A stretch of 32,851 bases of DNA from Acidithiobacillus ferruginosus (GTDB lineage: Bacteria; Pseudomonadota; Gammaproteobacteria; Acidithiobacillales; Acidithiobacillaceae): assembly GCF_018854495.1 (NCBI RefSeq), contig NZ_JABBDR010000251.1, forward strand, positions 1 through 32,851. The letters run 5' to 3'. A model generated the notes under the pieces. It was not told the DNA's origin. It worked only from the letters and a program-made list of their open reading frames with translations, and ran no database searches. Within the stretch, counting starts at the first letter, position 1. Each line of letters begins with the position of its first letter. The position numbers were made by a program, and so were the translations under genes. Positions 22,972 through 31,407 of this stretch are shown here, piece by piece.

Positions 22972-23865
22972 TCAAATTAAATGTAGATACTTGCTCGTGG
23001 TCCCAATATTGCTATGCCCCAGATTCTCCTGCACCTGCTTCAACTCCACCCCATTGGCCAGCCACATGCTTGCCGCCGTGTGGCGTAGCAGGTGTGGCCC
23101 CTGTTGGGCCTTGCGAATCCCCGCACGATCCAGCAACCGACTCACGATCATATAGAGCATGGCGATGCTCAGACCATTACCCTGGTCCGTCACAAAAAGG
23201 CCGTCGTCACGGGTGGTGAGTCGTCGGCGAGTCCAGAGCCAGCTTTGCATCCGGGGTGCGTGATGCGGCTCGAAGCGCACCAGGCGTTCCTTGTCGCCCT
23301 TGCCGATCACCTTGAGGCGTCCGGCCAGGTATCCATCACCATCGGCCATAGTGAGTCCGCACACCTCACTCGCCCGCAGGCCAGTGTCGAGTATCAATCC
23401 GATGAGGGCCGCATCGCGGATGCCGGCAATCGTCTCCAGTCTTCCGGCCTCGAAGCGCAAGCGGTCGATTTCATCCCATTCCAGAACGGTTTTGAGCCTG
23501 CTGGCCGATCTGCCGCCTCTGCCGCCACTTTTGCGTTTCTGATCATCTACAAACTCTCTTGCGGGATTTCCGAAGTTTTCTTCGTTGGATTCGAGATAAT
23601 CAAAGAACAGTACAAGGCTGGATGATCTAACGGTCTGCGTGTTTTTCGGTGCTATACAGCCATTCTTACCGCTAATGACGCACTTACGCACCAGATGGAT
23701 GCTGACTTCCTGAATCTCCATTATCCCGTCGAAGTCCACAAACTCCAGAAAGCGGCGCACTGTTACCCCATATAGCCTGATTGTGGCCACCGAGTAGGGA
23801 TTACGGAAGTTTGGCCCCGCAAGCCACCGGGTGAAGCGGTCTGTCAGCCCGTCAACGTCGATCAT
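22972..23865 (-). CDS. Tyrosine recombinase (XerC/D-like)
   Basis: 297 residues. N-terminal SAM-like core-binding domain (about 1-100) and catalytic domain with Arg in TGLRASE (164), Lys in GKGDKER (189), HLLRHT (His258, Arg261), LGHSN (His284) and the nucleophile SKYLH (Tyr293), four residues before the end. All six catalytic positions are present. Size and composition suit a Xer-like or integron/cassette-type recombinase rather than a large phage integrase. Its start region faces palindromes at 23913 and 23970, and the channel-like gene follows it. No att core or flanking direct repeat was found nearby, so its substrate is open. Confidence 0.9.
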   Translation of the reverse strand: MIDVDGLTDRFTRWLAGPNFRNPYSVATIRLYGVTVRRFLEFVDFDGIMEIQEVSIHLVRKCVISGKNGCIAPKNTQTVRSSSLVLFFDYLESNEENFGNPAREFVDDQKRKSGGRGGRSASRLKTVLEWDEIDRLRFEAGRLETIAGIRDAALIGLILDTGLRASEVCGLTMADGDGYLAGRLKVIGKGDKERLVRFEPHHAPRMQSWLWTRRRLTTRDDGLFVTDQGNGLSIAMLYMIVSRLLDRAGIRKAQQGPHLLRHTAASMWLANGVELKQVQENLGHSNIGTTSKYLHLI

Positions 23866-23912
23866 AACCCCTGTTCCCCCTGCCTGAATGAGCCATGGTT
23901 AGTATAATATAG

Positions 23913-23980
23913 GTTATCATAACTACAGTAAGCCTACATCGCGTCATCGGCTTCCCAGATCGCTAGTGCATTATCATAAC
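23913..23980. promoter_or_regulatory. Paired palindromes between divergent genes
   Basis: GTTATCATAAC (23913-23923, perfect about its centre) and ATTATCATAAC (23970-23980), centres 57 bp apart. The first overlaps the likely minus-strand promoter of the recombinase (TATACT/TATTAT box near 23900). They could be operator or recombinase-binding sites. Confidence 0.45.
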
Positions 23981-24061
23981 ACCACAAAGACAACCTATCG
24001 TCAACGGATGTTAAGTCCGATATAATCCAAAGTGTATCGTTACTATTGGAGATATAACGCT

Positions 24062-24418
24062 ATGGCAAAGAATATTGCAGGTATTCCGATTCGCAGGGTA
24101 TCGGCGGAATTTAGCGGAGATGATGCCGTTGATCTGGAGATCATCGAAGTATCGCTCGGATTGAGCCGTATCACCCGCAGCAAAAGTGAGAGAGACACAA
24201 AGTTGATGCAAGTTGCCTTGGATGCATTGAGAAAGGTCATTGAGCAGTATCGTTCGGAAAGCGGGGAAAGATACCCGGAGTTTGGCGACTTTGCCGCATG
24301 GATCGGCATAAAAACAGATAATGCGTCCCACATGGATGAACATCACCATGCTTCATCCGATGTCGCTGAATTGCAAAATAATGTGGAAAAGACAGAAGGA
24401 CAGGATGCGGTGGCATAA
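24062..24418 (+). CDS. Hypothetical protein
   Basis: 118 residues; ATG at 24062 with GGAG upstream and a TATAAT box near 24017. Starts MAKNIAGIPIRRVSAEFSGD, then predicted helices with LGLSRITRSKSERDTKLMQVALDAL, and an acidic, His-containing tail. Basic in the middle, so nucleic-acid binding is possible, but no family was recognised. Its end overlaps the start of the DsbC-like gene by 14 bp. Confidence 0.6.
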   Translation: MAKNIAGIPIRRVSAEFSGDDAVDLEIIEVSLGLSRITRSKSERDTKLMQVALDALRKVIEQYRSESGERYPEFGDFAAWIGIKTDNASHMDEHHHASSDVAELQNNVEKTEGQDAVA

Positions 24419-24950
24419 GGCGCTCTCGGCCTCGCTCATACTGGGGTTTGTCCCGCTAGCCGCACATGGGGCTTCATGGGCGCAATACTGGCGGCAACTT
24501 GATCATTCCGCCTATGTCCAGGTCGGCCATGGACCCGTCGTGGTCTACGACTTTTTCGACCCAAATTGCTCTTACTGCCCCGCACCATACAAGATGGAAC
24601 AGCAGTTTATCCAGGAAGGAAAACTGACGGTGCGCTACGTCCCCGTAGGATTCCTGACGCCTTCGAGCCTGGGGAAATCGGCGACCATCCTGGAGGCACC
24701 GAATCCCCCTGCGGCGCTCGCCGTGGATATGGAGGGCGTTGTGCAGAACGGCACGGGCGGCGTTCGGGCCATAGATCCCGACGCTGCTGCCCGGGCCGGG
24801 CTGCGGTACAACCGCTTGATGCTCATCGAAACAGGCGTGGACATCGTGCCGGATCTCGTGTTCCGGCTTCCGAATGACCATGTGGGCATGATTAAAGGGG
24901 TTTTCCCGGACTCGGTTTTGCGCGATATTGTTCACGGCAGGATGCCGTAA
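24405..24950 (+). CDS. Periplasmic DsbC/DsbG-like thiol-disulfide protein
   Basis: 181 residues from the ATG at 24405, where AAGGA precedes. Signal peptide: KALSASLILGFVPLAAHG, likely cut before ASWA. Thioredoxin fold with the active site DPNCSYCPAP (Cys55, Cys58) after VVVYDFF, and a cis-Pro loop at DIVPDLVF. It resembles the catalytic half of DsbC/DsbG without the dimerisation domain. Similar proteins on conjugative elements help fold Cys-containing pilus and secretion proteins in the periplasm. Alternative upstream ATGs (24381, 24321) lack an RBS and would spoil the signal sequence. Confidence 0.85.
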   Translation: MRWHKALSASLILGFVPLAAHGASWAQYWRQLDHSAYVQVGHGPVVVYDFFDPNCSYCPAPYKMEQQFIQEGKLTVRYVPVGFLTPSSLGKSATILEAPNPPAALAVDMEGVVQNGTGGVRAIDPDAAARAGLRYNRLMLIETGVDIVPDLVFRLPNDHVGMIKGVFPDSVLRDIVHGRMP

Positions 24951-24960
24951 GGGGGTTGTA

Positions 24961-25467
24961 ATGCCAGTATCTATTCCTTATGCCAAAGGGCCAGCGATGC
25001 GGCCCGTCTTGCGGTCGGTGGCGAGCTCCTTTGCGGTGCCGGCGGTGGTCGCTGTGGTGGCCAAGCCCGCACCAAAGATCGACGTGGTGCCCACCGTAGA
25101 ACATTTGCCTGCGCCAAAGAAACCCCGCAAGCCGCGCATCGACCACAAGGCCATTGCGCAGGAGCAGGCCCGCCTGCTGCACGCATCAATCCACCCAACT
25201 ACCGGGTGGATCACGGGACTCTGGGAGAATGAAGAGAAACAGCGGCGCTACCAGGTGGACTTGTGTCAGGACCTCTTCGGCGAATGGCTCCTGATTCACT
25301 CCTGGTGGCGGAAAAGCACGCCGTTTGGCGGCAGGAAGAAATCCTACCTCGGATTTTCTCCGTCCGCTGAGGAAATCAACGCACTGTTGTATGACGCGGC
25401 ACTACGTCGGTCGAGGCATGGGTACCGGATACTGGATGACCGCATCCAGAGCGCAGTTCGCCAATAG
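24961..25467 (+). CDS. WGR-like domain protein
   Basis: 168 residues from the ATG at 24961 (GGGGG upstream). A Pro/Ala/Lys-rich N-terminus (APKKPRKPRIDHK) precedes a WGR-type domain at about 96-157: RRYQVDLCQDLFGEWLL, SWWRKSTPFGGRKKSYLGF and a helix ending LRRSRHGYRI. WGR domains bind DNA or RNA ends; the W-G-R core here reads W-W-R. It lies 10 bp after the DsbC-like gene, in the same direction. Its role in the element is unknown. Confidence 0.7.
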   Translation: MPVSIPYAKGPAMRPVLRSVASSFAVPAVVAVVAKPAPKIDVVPTVEHLPAPKKPRKPRIDHKAIAQEQARLLHASIHPTTGWITGLWENEEKQRRYQVDLCQDLFGEWLLIHSWWRKSTPFGGRKKSYLGFSPSAEEINALLYDAALRRSRHGYRILDDRIQSAVRQ

Positions 25468-25502
25468 GCGTTTTGCAGATTTGAGCGAGGAAGAGGCAAG
25501 TA

Positions 25503-25682
25503 GTGGGGACTGCCGTTTCCGTTGTTTCGGCTATATACAAAATCTGGTTGGAAACCTATGGCCTCAATGTCCAAAACCCTGGCGATACTTGCTGCGCCAT
25601 GGGTTGGAAGATGAATGTCTGTGAGGAGTGTGTGCAGAAGCAGAAGCTTTCTGGGGGGAGTGAGATGGTGTACAGTTTGTGA
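25503..25682 (+). CDS. Possible small Cys-containing protein (59 aa)
   Basis: Opens with a GTG at 25503, preceded by AGGAAGAGG. Reads MGTAVSVVSAIYKIW, then DTCCAMGWKMNVCEECVQKQK, ending MVYSL. The four closely spaced Cys and the good RBS argue for a real gene; its short length argues for caution. Confidence 0.45.
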   Translation: MGTAVSVVSAIYKIWLETYGLNVQNPGDTCCAMGWKMNVCEECVQKQKLSGGSEMVYSL

Positions 25683-26212
25683 AACTTTCACCTGGACTCT
25701 CTTTGGTTAGATACCCCCTGTAGAGTTTTTCTGCCGAAGGGCCGGTCCAGACTGATAGCAGTCATTCAGCAACGGAAAGCAAATGACACCATCCGACCCT
25801 TTGCTGTCATTCGAGTCGCCACGTCGGCAACGGCCGCCCTCAAAGTCCAACCGTCCTTCGCTCACGCGGGGTCGCCTGCTACTTGTCGGCCATTGAAGCC
25901 AATCGCGGATGCGCGAGGCGGAGTTGTTGCGAATAGCTGCCAAAGGGAACTCCTAATGCCTCCTCTCGTGTCGAAGCATTCATGCGGACCTACAGGCCGC
26001 AGCGTCCGGCATCTCAGCTGTACGGGTCGCTCTGGTTTGTTCGGAACCGGCTGGCATGACTATCCGCTGTAGCCGTGCCTGATGAATATGCGCCAATCAG
26101 CTTTGTGTTTTGTTGTATTAAGCCTTTCCGCCCCATAGACTAACGTGCGGGGTCGAAGCCGCACAACATAGGTTGAGCGGCAGCAACAGCCATAAAGAAA
26201 TCGGGGTGAACC
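25683..26212. other. 530-bp gap without a supported gene
   Basis: GC-rich and mosaic in style. No convincing gene. At 26137-26177 lies GACTAACGTGCGG, loop, CCGCACAACATAG, GTTGAGC: a short hairpin with integron-like core bases at both ends, discussed with the 28592 site. GGGGTG before 26213 serves as RBS for the next gene. Confidence 0.5.
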
Positions 26213-28270
26213 ATGCATTTGCAATCGTTGAAGGTCGTTAATTTTCGTGCACTTAAAAATATTGAGATTGATTTTGATAGTCATGTAAATGTCATAGTGG
26301 GACCCAATGCCATCGGCAAGAGCACGATTCTCGAAGCAATCAGGCTCGTAAAAGCAATGCTATCCCCGCGAACGCAACATGAAAGCAATCAGGCGTTATT
26401 TGCGCTAGGTGCAGCGTCACCGCATGTTCCAAACCGTTTGAAGATGAATGCGATAGCACAAGACGAAAAAGCAGCCATCGTAATTTCCTGCCGCTACAAA
26501 TTTAGTGGCGACGAGGCACAATGGTTGAAAAATTCGACGCCGCAAATCGCGACTAACTTCGTTCAAGCACGAATGGGTCAAGCCTTTGCCTTTCCTGGTG
26601 CTCTAATTGCCTTTTTATCCTCGCCGCAGGGAAAGACTGAGCTAGACAAGGCAACGACCGAGATCAACGAAGAATGGGTCAAAATTGATGCGGCGGGCCA
26701 ACAGATAACGATTGAACTGACGATAACACCCGGTGTGGGTCCGGCTTCTACTGGTAGCCAAATCGGACCGACTTTGTTGTCAGCATTGGAGGCGCGCAAC
26801 GCCCCCAGTCAAACGATATTCAGTTATTTTCCGGCTGATCGTGCCCTTCCTTCCGGCGAGCAGCCTGTACAGCTTGGGTCAGCAGATTCGAACCAGCAGC
26901 TTGAAGCTCACAATTCACAGCCCCAGCTTAAATATAGCCGGTTAAAAAACACTATTTTTTCCGCCATCGTAACGAGTAATCAAGGCAGGGAGAATTTATA
27001 CGCGGAATTTCACCGTATCTTTTCAGGCATCCTTAAGGGGCGACACATCAAGGGGGTCGGCATAAATGAAATTGGACTGCTGTCAATAACGGTCGAAGAC
27101 GAGACCGGCCGTCAGTTCGATCTCGACAGTATGAGCAGTGGTGAGAAAGGATTGATACTTACTTTTCTACTAATCGAGCGTACGTTAGTCGAAGGTGGTT
27201 TGATCCTCCTAGACGAACCAGAGCTCCATCTTAACCCCGCAGTATGTAAAGATCTTCTACCTTTTATCGTAGACCAATATGCATCACGAAAAAATTTACA
27301 ACTTATAATCTGCTCACATTCGCCAGAGATTTTAGCCGGCGCATTTGATCGGGAGGAATGCTCTCTTTATAGTTTAATGTCCGGAAGCATGCTTACGAAG
27401 GTGAGACGACAAGATCAAGACGTGATTTCTTCTGCGTTACGAAAACTGGGCACATCGGAAAGCGAAGAATTGCTATTTAAAGGAATTATTTTTGTAGAAG
27501 GACCAGACGACATCTTAGTTTTAGAGACCGGATTTGGAGATATACTGCGTCGTCTAAAACTAAAGGATCTGGGCGGCCGTATTGAAGTGGAACGACAAAT
27601 TGAGCTACTGCAGTCAGCTGAGAAGGATGCCCCATCAGCGGCTATGCGCTACTTTATATTCGACAGAGACGATGTCCCGAGCAGTCTGACGAGCACAGAG
27701 AGTGTGAAAGTCCTACAGTGGGGCCGGAGATGCCTTGAAAATTATTTACTAGATATCGACGCAATTACTGATCTTTTGATGGATCCAGATGTCGCAAAGG
27801 TGCCGTTCGCCAATATGGGCGAAGTAACTGGATTCCTCAAGTCTCTTGCCTTCAACCAGCTTACGGAGAGGGCTGCGCGTGAACAGTATATAAGCTACGG
27901 CTTTGGTGATGTCGGCTTGCGAGCGAATGAAATTAAAGGGAAGGGAGCATCAGAAATTGCGGAGACTTTATTGCAACGTTTGACTTCGATGAAGGCGCGG
28001 CTAGAGGTTGTTTCGGAAAAGGACTGGAAGCAGAAATTTGAAATGAATTGTGCAGATCGGGAAGAGCAACTTCGAAAAATTTGGGAAGCAAAGTGGCGTG
28101 AAGATTGCGATGGGAAGCGTCTCTTTCAGGATATCGGCGCATCGGGACGCCTTCGGATGAGTGTCCGGAATTTTAAGAAGCGAGTTATAACGCAGATGCG
28201 GAACACTCAGTCCGAGAATTGGCGCTCAGCAAAGAGCTTACTATCTGAGCTAACGGGTGCCCCGATGTGA
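26213..28270 (+). CDS. OLD/PARIS-like ATPase-Toprim fusion, candidate defence protein
   Basis: 685 residues. ABC-type ATPase: Walker A GPNAIGKST (30-38), signature MSSGEKGL (near 305), Walker B LILLDEPELHL (near 330) and H-loop ICSHSPE (near 366). It is fused to a Toprim region with IIFVEGPDDILVLE (near 425) and FIFDRDD (near 482), followed by CLENYLLDID (near 507). The Toprim followed by ENYLL resembles the DUF4435-type AriB of the PARIS system, and the ATPase resembles AriA. Here both are in one chain. OLD nucleases are the alternative. Expected activity: a nuclease released or activated when a phage trigger is sensed. It stands alone, with non-coding gaps on both sides. Confidence 0.78.
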   Translation: MHLQSLKVVNFRALKNIEIDFDSHVNVIVGPNAIGKSTILEAIRLVKAMLSPRTQHESNQALFALGAASPHVPNRLKMNAIAQDEKAAIVISCRYKFSGDEAQWLKNSTPQIATNFVQARMGQAFAFPGALIAFLSSPQGKTELDKATTEINEEWVKIDAAGQQITIELTITPGVGPASTGSQIGPTLLSALEARNAPSQTIFSYFPADRALPSGEQPVQLGSADSNQQLEAHNSQPQLKYSRLKNTIFSAIVTSNQGRENLYAEFHRIFSGILKGRHIKGVGINEIGLLSITVEDETGRQFDLDSMSSGEKGLILTFLLIERTLVEGGLILLDEPELHLNPAVCKDLLPFIVDQYASRKNLQLIICSHSPEILAGAFDREECSLYSLMSGSMLTKVRRQDQDVISSALRKLGTSESEELLFKGIIFVEGPDDILVLETGFGDILRRLKLKDLGGRIEVERQIELLQSAEKDAPSAAMRYFIFDRDDVPSSLTSTESVKVLQWGRRCLENYLLDIDAITDLLMDPDVAKVPFANMGEVTGFLKSLAFNQLTERAAREQYISYGFGDVGLRANEIKGKGASEIAETLLQRLTSMKARLEVVSEKDWKQKFEMNCADREEQLRKIWEAKWREDCDGKRLFQDIGASGRLRMSVRNFKKRVITQMRNTQSENWRSAKSLLSELTGAPM

Positions 28271-28633
28271 GAACGGGCATACGCGCAATGCAAGGACGCA
28301 CGTCAGCTGCTCGTATGGTCGTCGTGCGGAAAGAATGCATTTTGGGCAATCGGCCCAGTCGCCTTACGAGCGGACGGGCGCGTCCCTAATCTCAGTAGCC
28401 GCGTGACCGGCTGCCGTTCAACGCAGCACCTGCCCGTCAGTGGGCTTTCACTGAGTGAGGTCGCTTTCTCGCCGCGACAGTCCGCTCGGCCGATGAAGCA
28501 ATGCTCAACATCGAGAACTGAATGGTCGCCTCCCGTGTGGAGCTGCCATCCCAGACGGTTCCTCACGGACAGCAGTTCGGCCAAAGCGTTCCTCCAACAG
28601 CTTTCAGGCGGAGCGCCTATTTCGAAACGCTTG
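28271..28633. other. Gap without a supported gene, ending in an attC-like hairpin
   Basis: No supported gene. The minus-strand open frame (28303-28653) overlaps the end of the HEPN gene out of frame and has no recognisable content. The last 40 bp form the inverted repeat described at 28592. Confidence 0.45.
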
Positions 28634-28639
28634 TTAGCC
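28592..28639 (-). repeat. attC-like imperfect hairpin at the end of the DUF262-HEPN unit
   Basis: On the minus strand: GGCTAAC, AAGC, TTTC, then AGGCG-CTC-CGCCT, GAAA, GCT, GTTGGAG. The outer arms CTAACAAGC / GCTGTTGG pair with one bulge. The ends match the integron attC cores RYYYAAC and GTTRRRY at 6 of 7 positions each. The HEPN stop codon TAA lies inside GGCTAAC, as is common in integron cassettes. At 48 bp it is shorter than typical attC sites (57 bp or more). Confidence 0.4.
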
Positions 28640-29128
28640 CGAGGGCCCAGCATCCCCAGCTTTTTTGAGCGAATCCTCCATGGCCTGCAAAATACCTGAG
28701 GCCGCAGCTACCGCTTCTTTTAACTCCGGAAAAGTTACTTGTACGCCGCTGCTGTGAGCAACATCGTGTCGGTTGTTGACCGCGTTGTTGTACTTGGTGA
28801 CCGCAGCGTCTTCCATGAATTGATTAAATTTCTCCTTTTCGTCTTGTCCGAAACATCCCATGAATCCTGCAAGTTCGCTCTTGCCCACACTTCGAAGCAC
28901 GCGTTGTGCTGCGTTATATACGAAATTTGCAATCTGTTTATCATTAGCTTGAGCAGCGCGATGGAGCACGATCTTATATATCTCTTGTTGCATTTCCGCG
29001 CAAAGGACTACCAATGCATGCTGCACTAAATACGACTCAATAGGGCTCCCCATTACCTCGGAGTTCGTAACAATGGCCTCGCAGTCCTCGATCACCGTTG
29101 ATGTGCGAATTAGCCTGGCCATGATCAC
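28634..29128 (-). CDS. HEPN-family protein paired with DUF262
   Basis: 164 residues from a GTG at 29128 that overlaps the DUF262 stop (GTGA); an ATG at 29122 is the alternative start. All-helical. NNRHDVAHSSGVQVTF holds the R-x4-H HEPN motif (Arg120 to His125), resembling RiboL-PSP/MAE_28990-type HEPN proteins, which are RNA-binding or RNA-cleaving and often occur in two-gene conflict systems. The coupled DUF262 gene is the likely partner. The stop codon falls within the attC-like repeat at 28592. Confidence 0.75.
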   Translation of the reverse strand: MIMARLIRTSTVIEDCEAIVTNSEVMGSPIESYLVQHALVVLCAEMQQEIYKIVLHRAAQANDKQIANFVYNAAQRVLRSVGKSELAGFMGCFGQDEKEKFNQFMEDAAVTKYNNAVNNRHDVAHSSGVQVTFPELKEAVAAASGILQAMEDSLKKAGDAGPSG

Positions 29129-30198
29129 ACTGAAATGTATTCAAACGCTTTATTGAAACGATCTTCTAGCGTCGCCTCATCGCTTGTGTTTCGAGTGGCC
29201 TTATCCACGAAATAATTGTCATTTTTCAATCCTTCAAATGCATCGTGTAGGCCCTTGCCCGCTAGTTCTGGACATGCAATTGCTGCTGCCATAACCGAAT
29301 CAAGAACAGCAAAGTTTAGCCGCCCCCTTAGATGAAATGGCTTCTCTCCAACTGCATCGAGAATTCGCTCACACGCCTCTTGAAATGATTTGTGCTGCCT
29401 TTGAATTGCACCATCAAGAGCGACATCGTCCATTCGGCGATGAGCCAGCATGAATTTGTTTAAGAATCGCTTCATTGGCTTTTCATATTTCACCGAACTA
29501 TATGTAAGCGCTAGTACGCGGAGCACGAGTTCGACATCGCGTAGCCTCCGGTCAATATTAGGCTTTCCTATTAAGCGCCTCCAGGGTTCGATTAGATTTA
29601 GTTCCTCAAGATGAGAGAAGAATTTCCCGAAGTACACGCACTTCCGAATCTCCATCGGGTTGAGATTGATCCCGCCCGTATTGAGTCGCTCGAAAATGTG
29701 ATAGATGCTGGAGTCATCTTGCGGGTCCAGCTGCTGCACGACAGTTGCCCGAAGCACCGTGTCGTTTAGTTGAAATTGGTCAGCTTCGTCTAATTCTCCA
29801 TAGGTCTTGCCATCCCATCTCGGATTAACGTTCTTTAGGCGGAAAATTCTTTCGTCAAACTCATTCTTAAAGAATCGTATGGCAGAAAGTATCCGCTGTT
29901 GGCCATCGATTACCTGTAGCTTGTTTGTCTGGCGCTCCTTGTAAAGGAAGATTCCTGGTACGGGCAAGCCAAGCAAGAATGATTCAATCAGCTTGCTCGC
30001 CTTAACTTGATCCCAGACATAGGAGCGCTGAAATGGAGGGATCACCAGTTGCCCGGACTGGTGCTTATCCAGATACCCCTTCAATGTAAAGTCGGCCGGA
30101 TAGTATGAAATTCGGTACGTGATAACGTCTTGCTCTTCACTCTCTGGAGCTTCCGTCTGCTCAACTTCCCATTGATCTGCTGTGTCATTTTCTTCCAT
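29125..30198 (-). CDS. DUF262 (ParB/GmrSD-N-like) protein
   Basis: 357 residues from the ATG at 30198, chosen because AGGGG lies upstream; the frame is open to 30345 but that extension looks non-coding. Contains IPPFQRSYVWD (53-63) and VIDGQQR (97-102), the hallmarks of the ParB-like NTPase/nuclease fold of DUF262, then YHIFERLNTGGINLNPMEI. Members take part in GmrSD restriction and in phosphorothioate-sensing SspE. No HNH (DUF1524) nuclease domain follows; instead the HEPN gene overlaps its stop, suggesting a DUF262 sensor with a HEPN effector. Confidence 0.88.
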   Translation of the reverse strand: MEENDTADQWEVEQTEAPESEEQDVITYRISYYPADFTLKGYLDKHQSGQLVIPPFQRSYVWDQVKASKLIESFLLGLPVPGIFLYKERQTNKLQVIDGQQRILSAIRFFKNEFDERIFRLKNVNPRWDGKTYGELDEADQFQLNDTVLRATVVQQLDPQDDSSIYHIFERLNTGGINLNPMEIRKCVYFGKFFSHLEELNLIEPWRRLIGKPNIDRRLRDVELVLRVLALTYSSVKYEKPMKRFLNKFMLAHRRMDDVALDGAIQRQHKSFQEACERILDAVGEKPFHLRGRLNFAVLDSVMAAAIACPELAGKGLHDAFEGLKNDNYFVDKATRNTSDEATLEDRFNKAFEYISV

Positions 30199-30646
30199 AT
30201 GGACCCCTGTCTTATTTCGGCTGCATTGCTGACGTTGCGACGAACGCGCCCCTATGGCAGCACTGGCCGAGTTGCACGCGTAGGCCGTAGTAGGGCAGGT
30301 TTTAAAGTCCTGCAGCCGCTCAAATGACTGATGTGCCAATCCCACGGAACGGCAACTTCTGGTTGATATTACTCGTTTCCAAGCTGGACGGGAATGTCCG
30401 GTAACGCTGCATCACTGACCATTCACAGCGCAAAGATCACGCCACCCGGTGCTCCGGAACTCCATGGTCGGCGTCGGGACCAATCCGGGAAACTTCGGAT
30501 GAATGGCAAAACTTGCTACTCCTTACGCAGGTGCGTGAGGCTGAGGATGGACGGGGCTGACTGGCAAAGGTATGGTCCAGCTGCAGGAAATGCACTATGA
30601 TCCTGTCTGGTATTCGTTTGTAATCGAAGGCTTGTCTCTGACAGAT
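30199..30646. other. Divergent promoter region of the DUF262 and DUF6883 genes
   Basis: Divergent spacer. The leaders of both genes must lie here, but no strong promoter pair could be picked. Open frames at 30394 and 30130 (plus) have no recognisable content. Confidence 0.4.
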
Positions 30647-30985
30647 ATGATGCTACCCAATGCAGAAAGGGCGATCCTGGACATTCGCAAGCTACGAGAA
30701 TACACCCTGAATCCCGGTCACCTTGCCGGAGGCAACAAGGCCAGGGTGTTCGCCTCGTGCCTGGGGATAGGCCAGCAAGATGCCGAGCTGCTGCGCTCAG
30801 TATGCCTCCGTGCCATACTGAGCAACGAGGCCACCGAGAAGGTGGCCGACAGCCATGGCAAGCGTTACCAGGTGGATTTTGTCATGCAGCGCCAGGGAAA
30901 GTCCGCGATCGTTCGCACGGGTTGGATCATCAGGACTGGAGAAGACGTTCCCAGGCTGACAAGTTGCTATGTGAGGACATCATGA
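30647..30985 (+). CDS. DUF6883 family protein
   Basis: 112 residues from the ATG at 30647; in-frame ATGs at 30572 and 30590 would add 25 or 19 residues, and no RBS is decisive. The family usually begins near LPNAERAILDIRKLREY, which favours 30647. Then come GGNKARVFASCLGI and a C-terminal part WIIRTGEDVPRLTSCYV. DUF6883 genes are commonly followed by DUF4926, as here, with a 4-bp overlap (ATGA). The pair is often found near toxins and mobile elements; its biochemical role is unknown to me. Confidence 0.8.
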   Translation: MMLPNAERAILDIRKLREYTLNPGHLAGGNKARVFASCLGIGQQDAELLRSVCLRAILSNEATEKVADSHGKRYQVDFVMQRQGKSAIVRTGWIIRTGEDVPRLTSCYVRTS

Positions 30986-31191
30986 AACTACTCGACGTTG
31001 TAGCGCTTTTGGAACCCATACCAGAGCAACACCTTCTGCGTGGCCAGGTCGGAACCGTCGTGGAAGAGTTGGACCCTGGTTACGTGGAAGTTGAGTTTCT
31101 TGTGGGCGACGACTATATCACTTTAGCGGTTGCGGAGGATCGCCTCATGCCACTGCACTACGCTCCAAACCAAAGTATTCGCGCGGCATAA
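30982..31191 (+). CDS. DUF4926 family protein
   Basis: 69 residues: MKLLDVVALLEPIPEQHLLRG opening, then GQVGTVVEELDPGYVEVEFL, a small SH3-like beta-barrel pattern. It overlaps the upstream stop by 4 bp, so it is translationally coupled to the DUF6883 gene. It probably binds its partner protein. Confidence 0.85.
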   Translation: MKLLDVVALLEPIPEQHLLRGQVGTVVEELDPGYVEVEFLVGDDYITLAVAEDRLMPLHYAPNQSIRAA

Positions 31192-31407
31192 TCAAAAAGG
31201 AGTGCCACAGAAGTTTTTTCGCACTAAGATGACCGTTAAAGACTGTTTGCGGTCGTTTGGATGCGATAAACTATGAATAACCACGATTTTTGTCAGAGAC
31301 CGAAAAAGCCAAGGTTGGTCCTGACCCTGCGCATGACAAAGGCACATAGTTTTTATTCCCAGGTCAGACGCGGATTATCATATCTATAAACACAGAAGAG
31401 GCAAAAA

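Noticed and set aside
25707..25943. Minus-strand frame rich in Arg/Gly/Ser in the 530-bp gap
   Set aside because: Low-complexity translation and no ribosome site.
28303..28653. 116-residue minus-strand frame past the HEPN gene
   Set aside because: It overlaps the HEPN stop and the attC-like hairpin out of frame and shows no domain.
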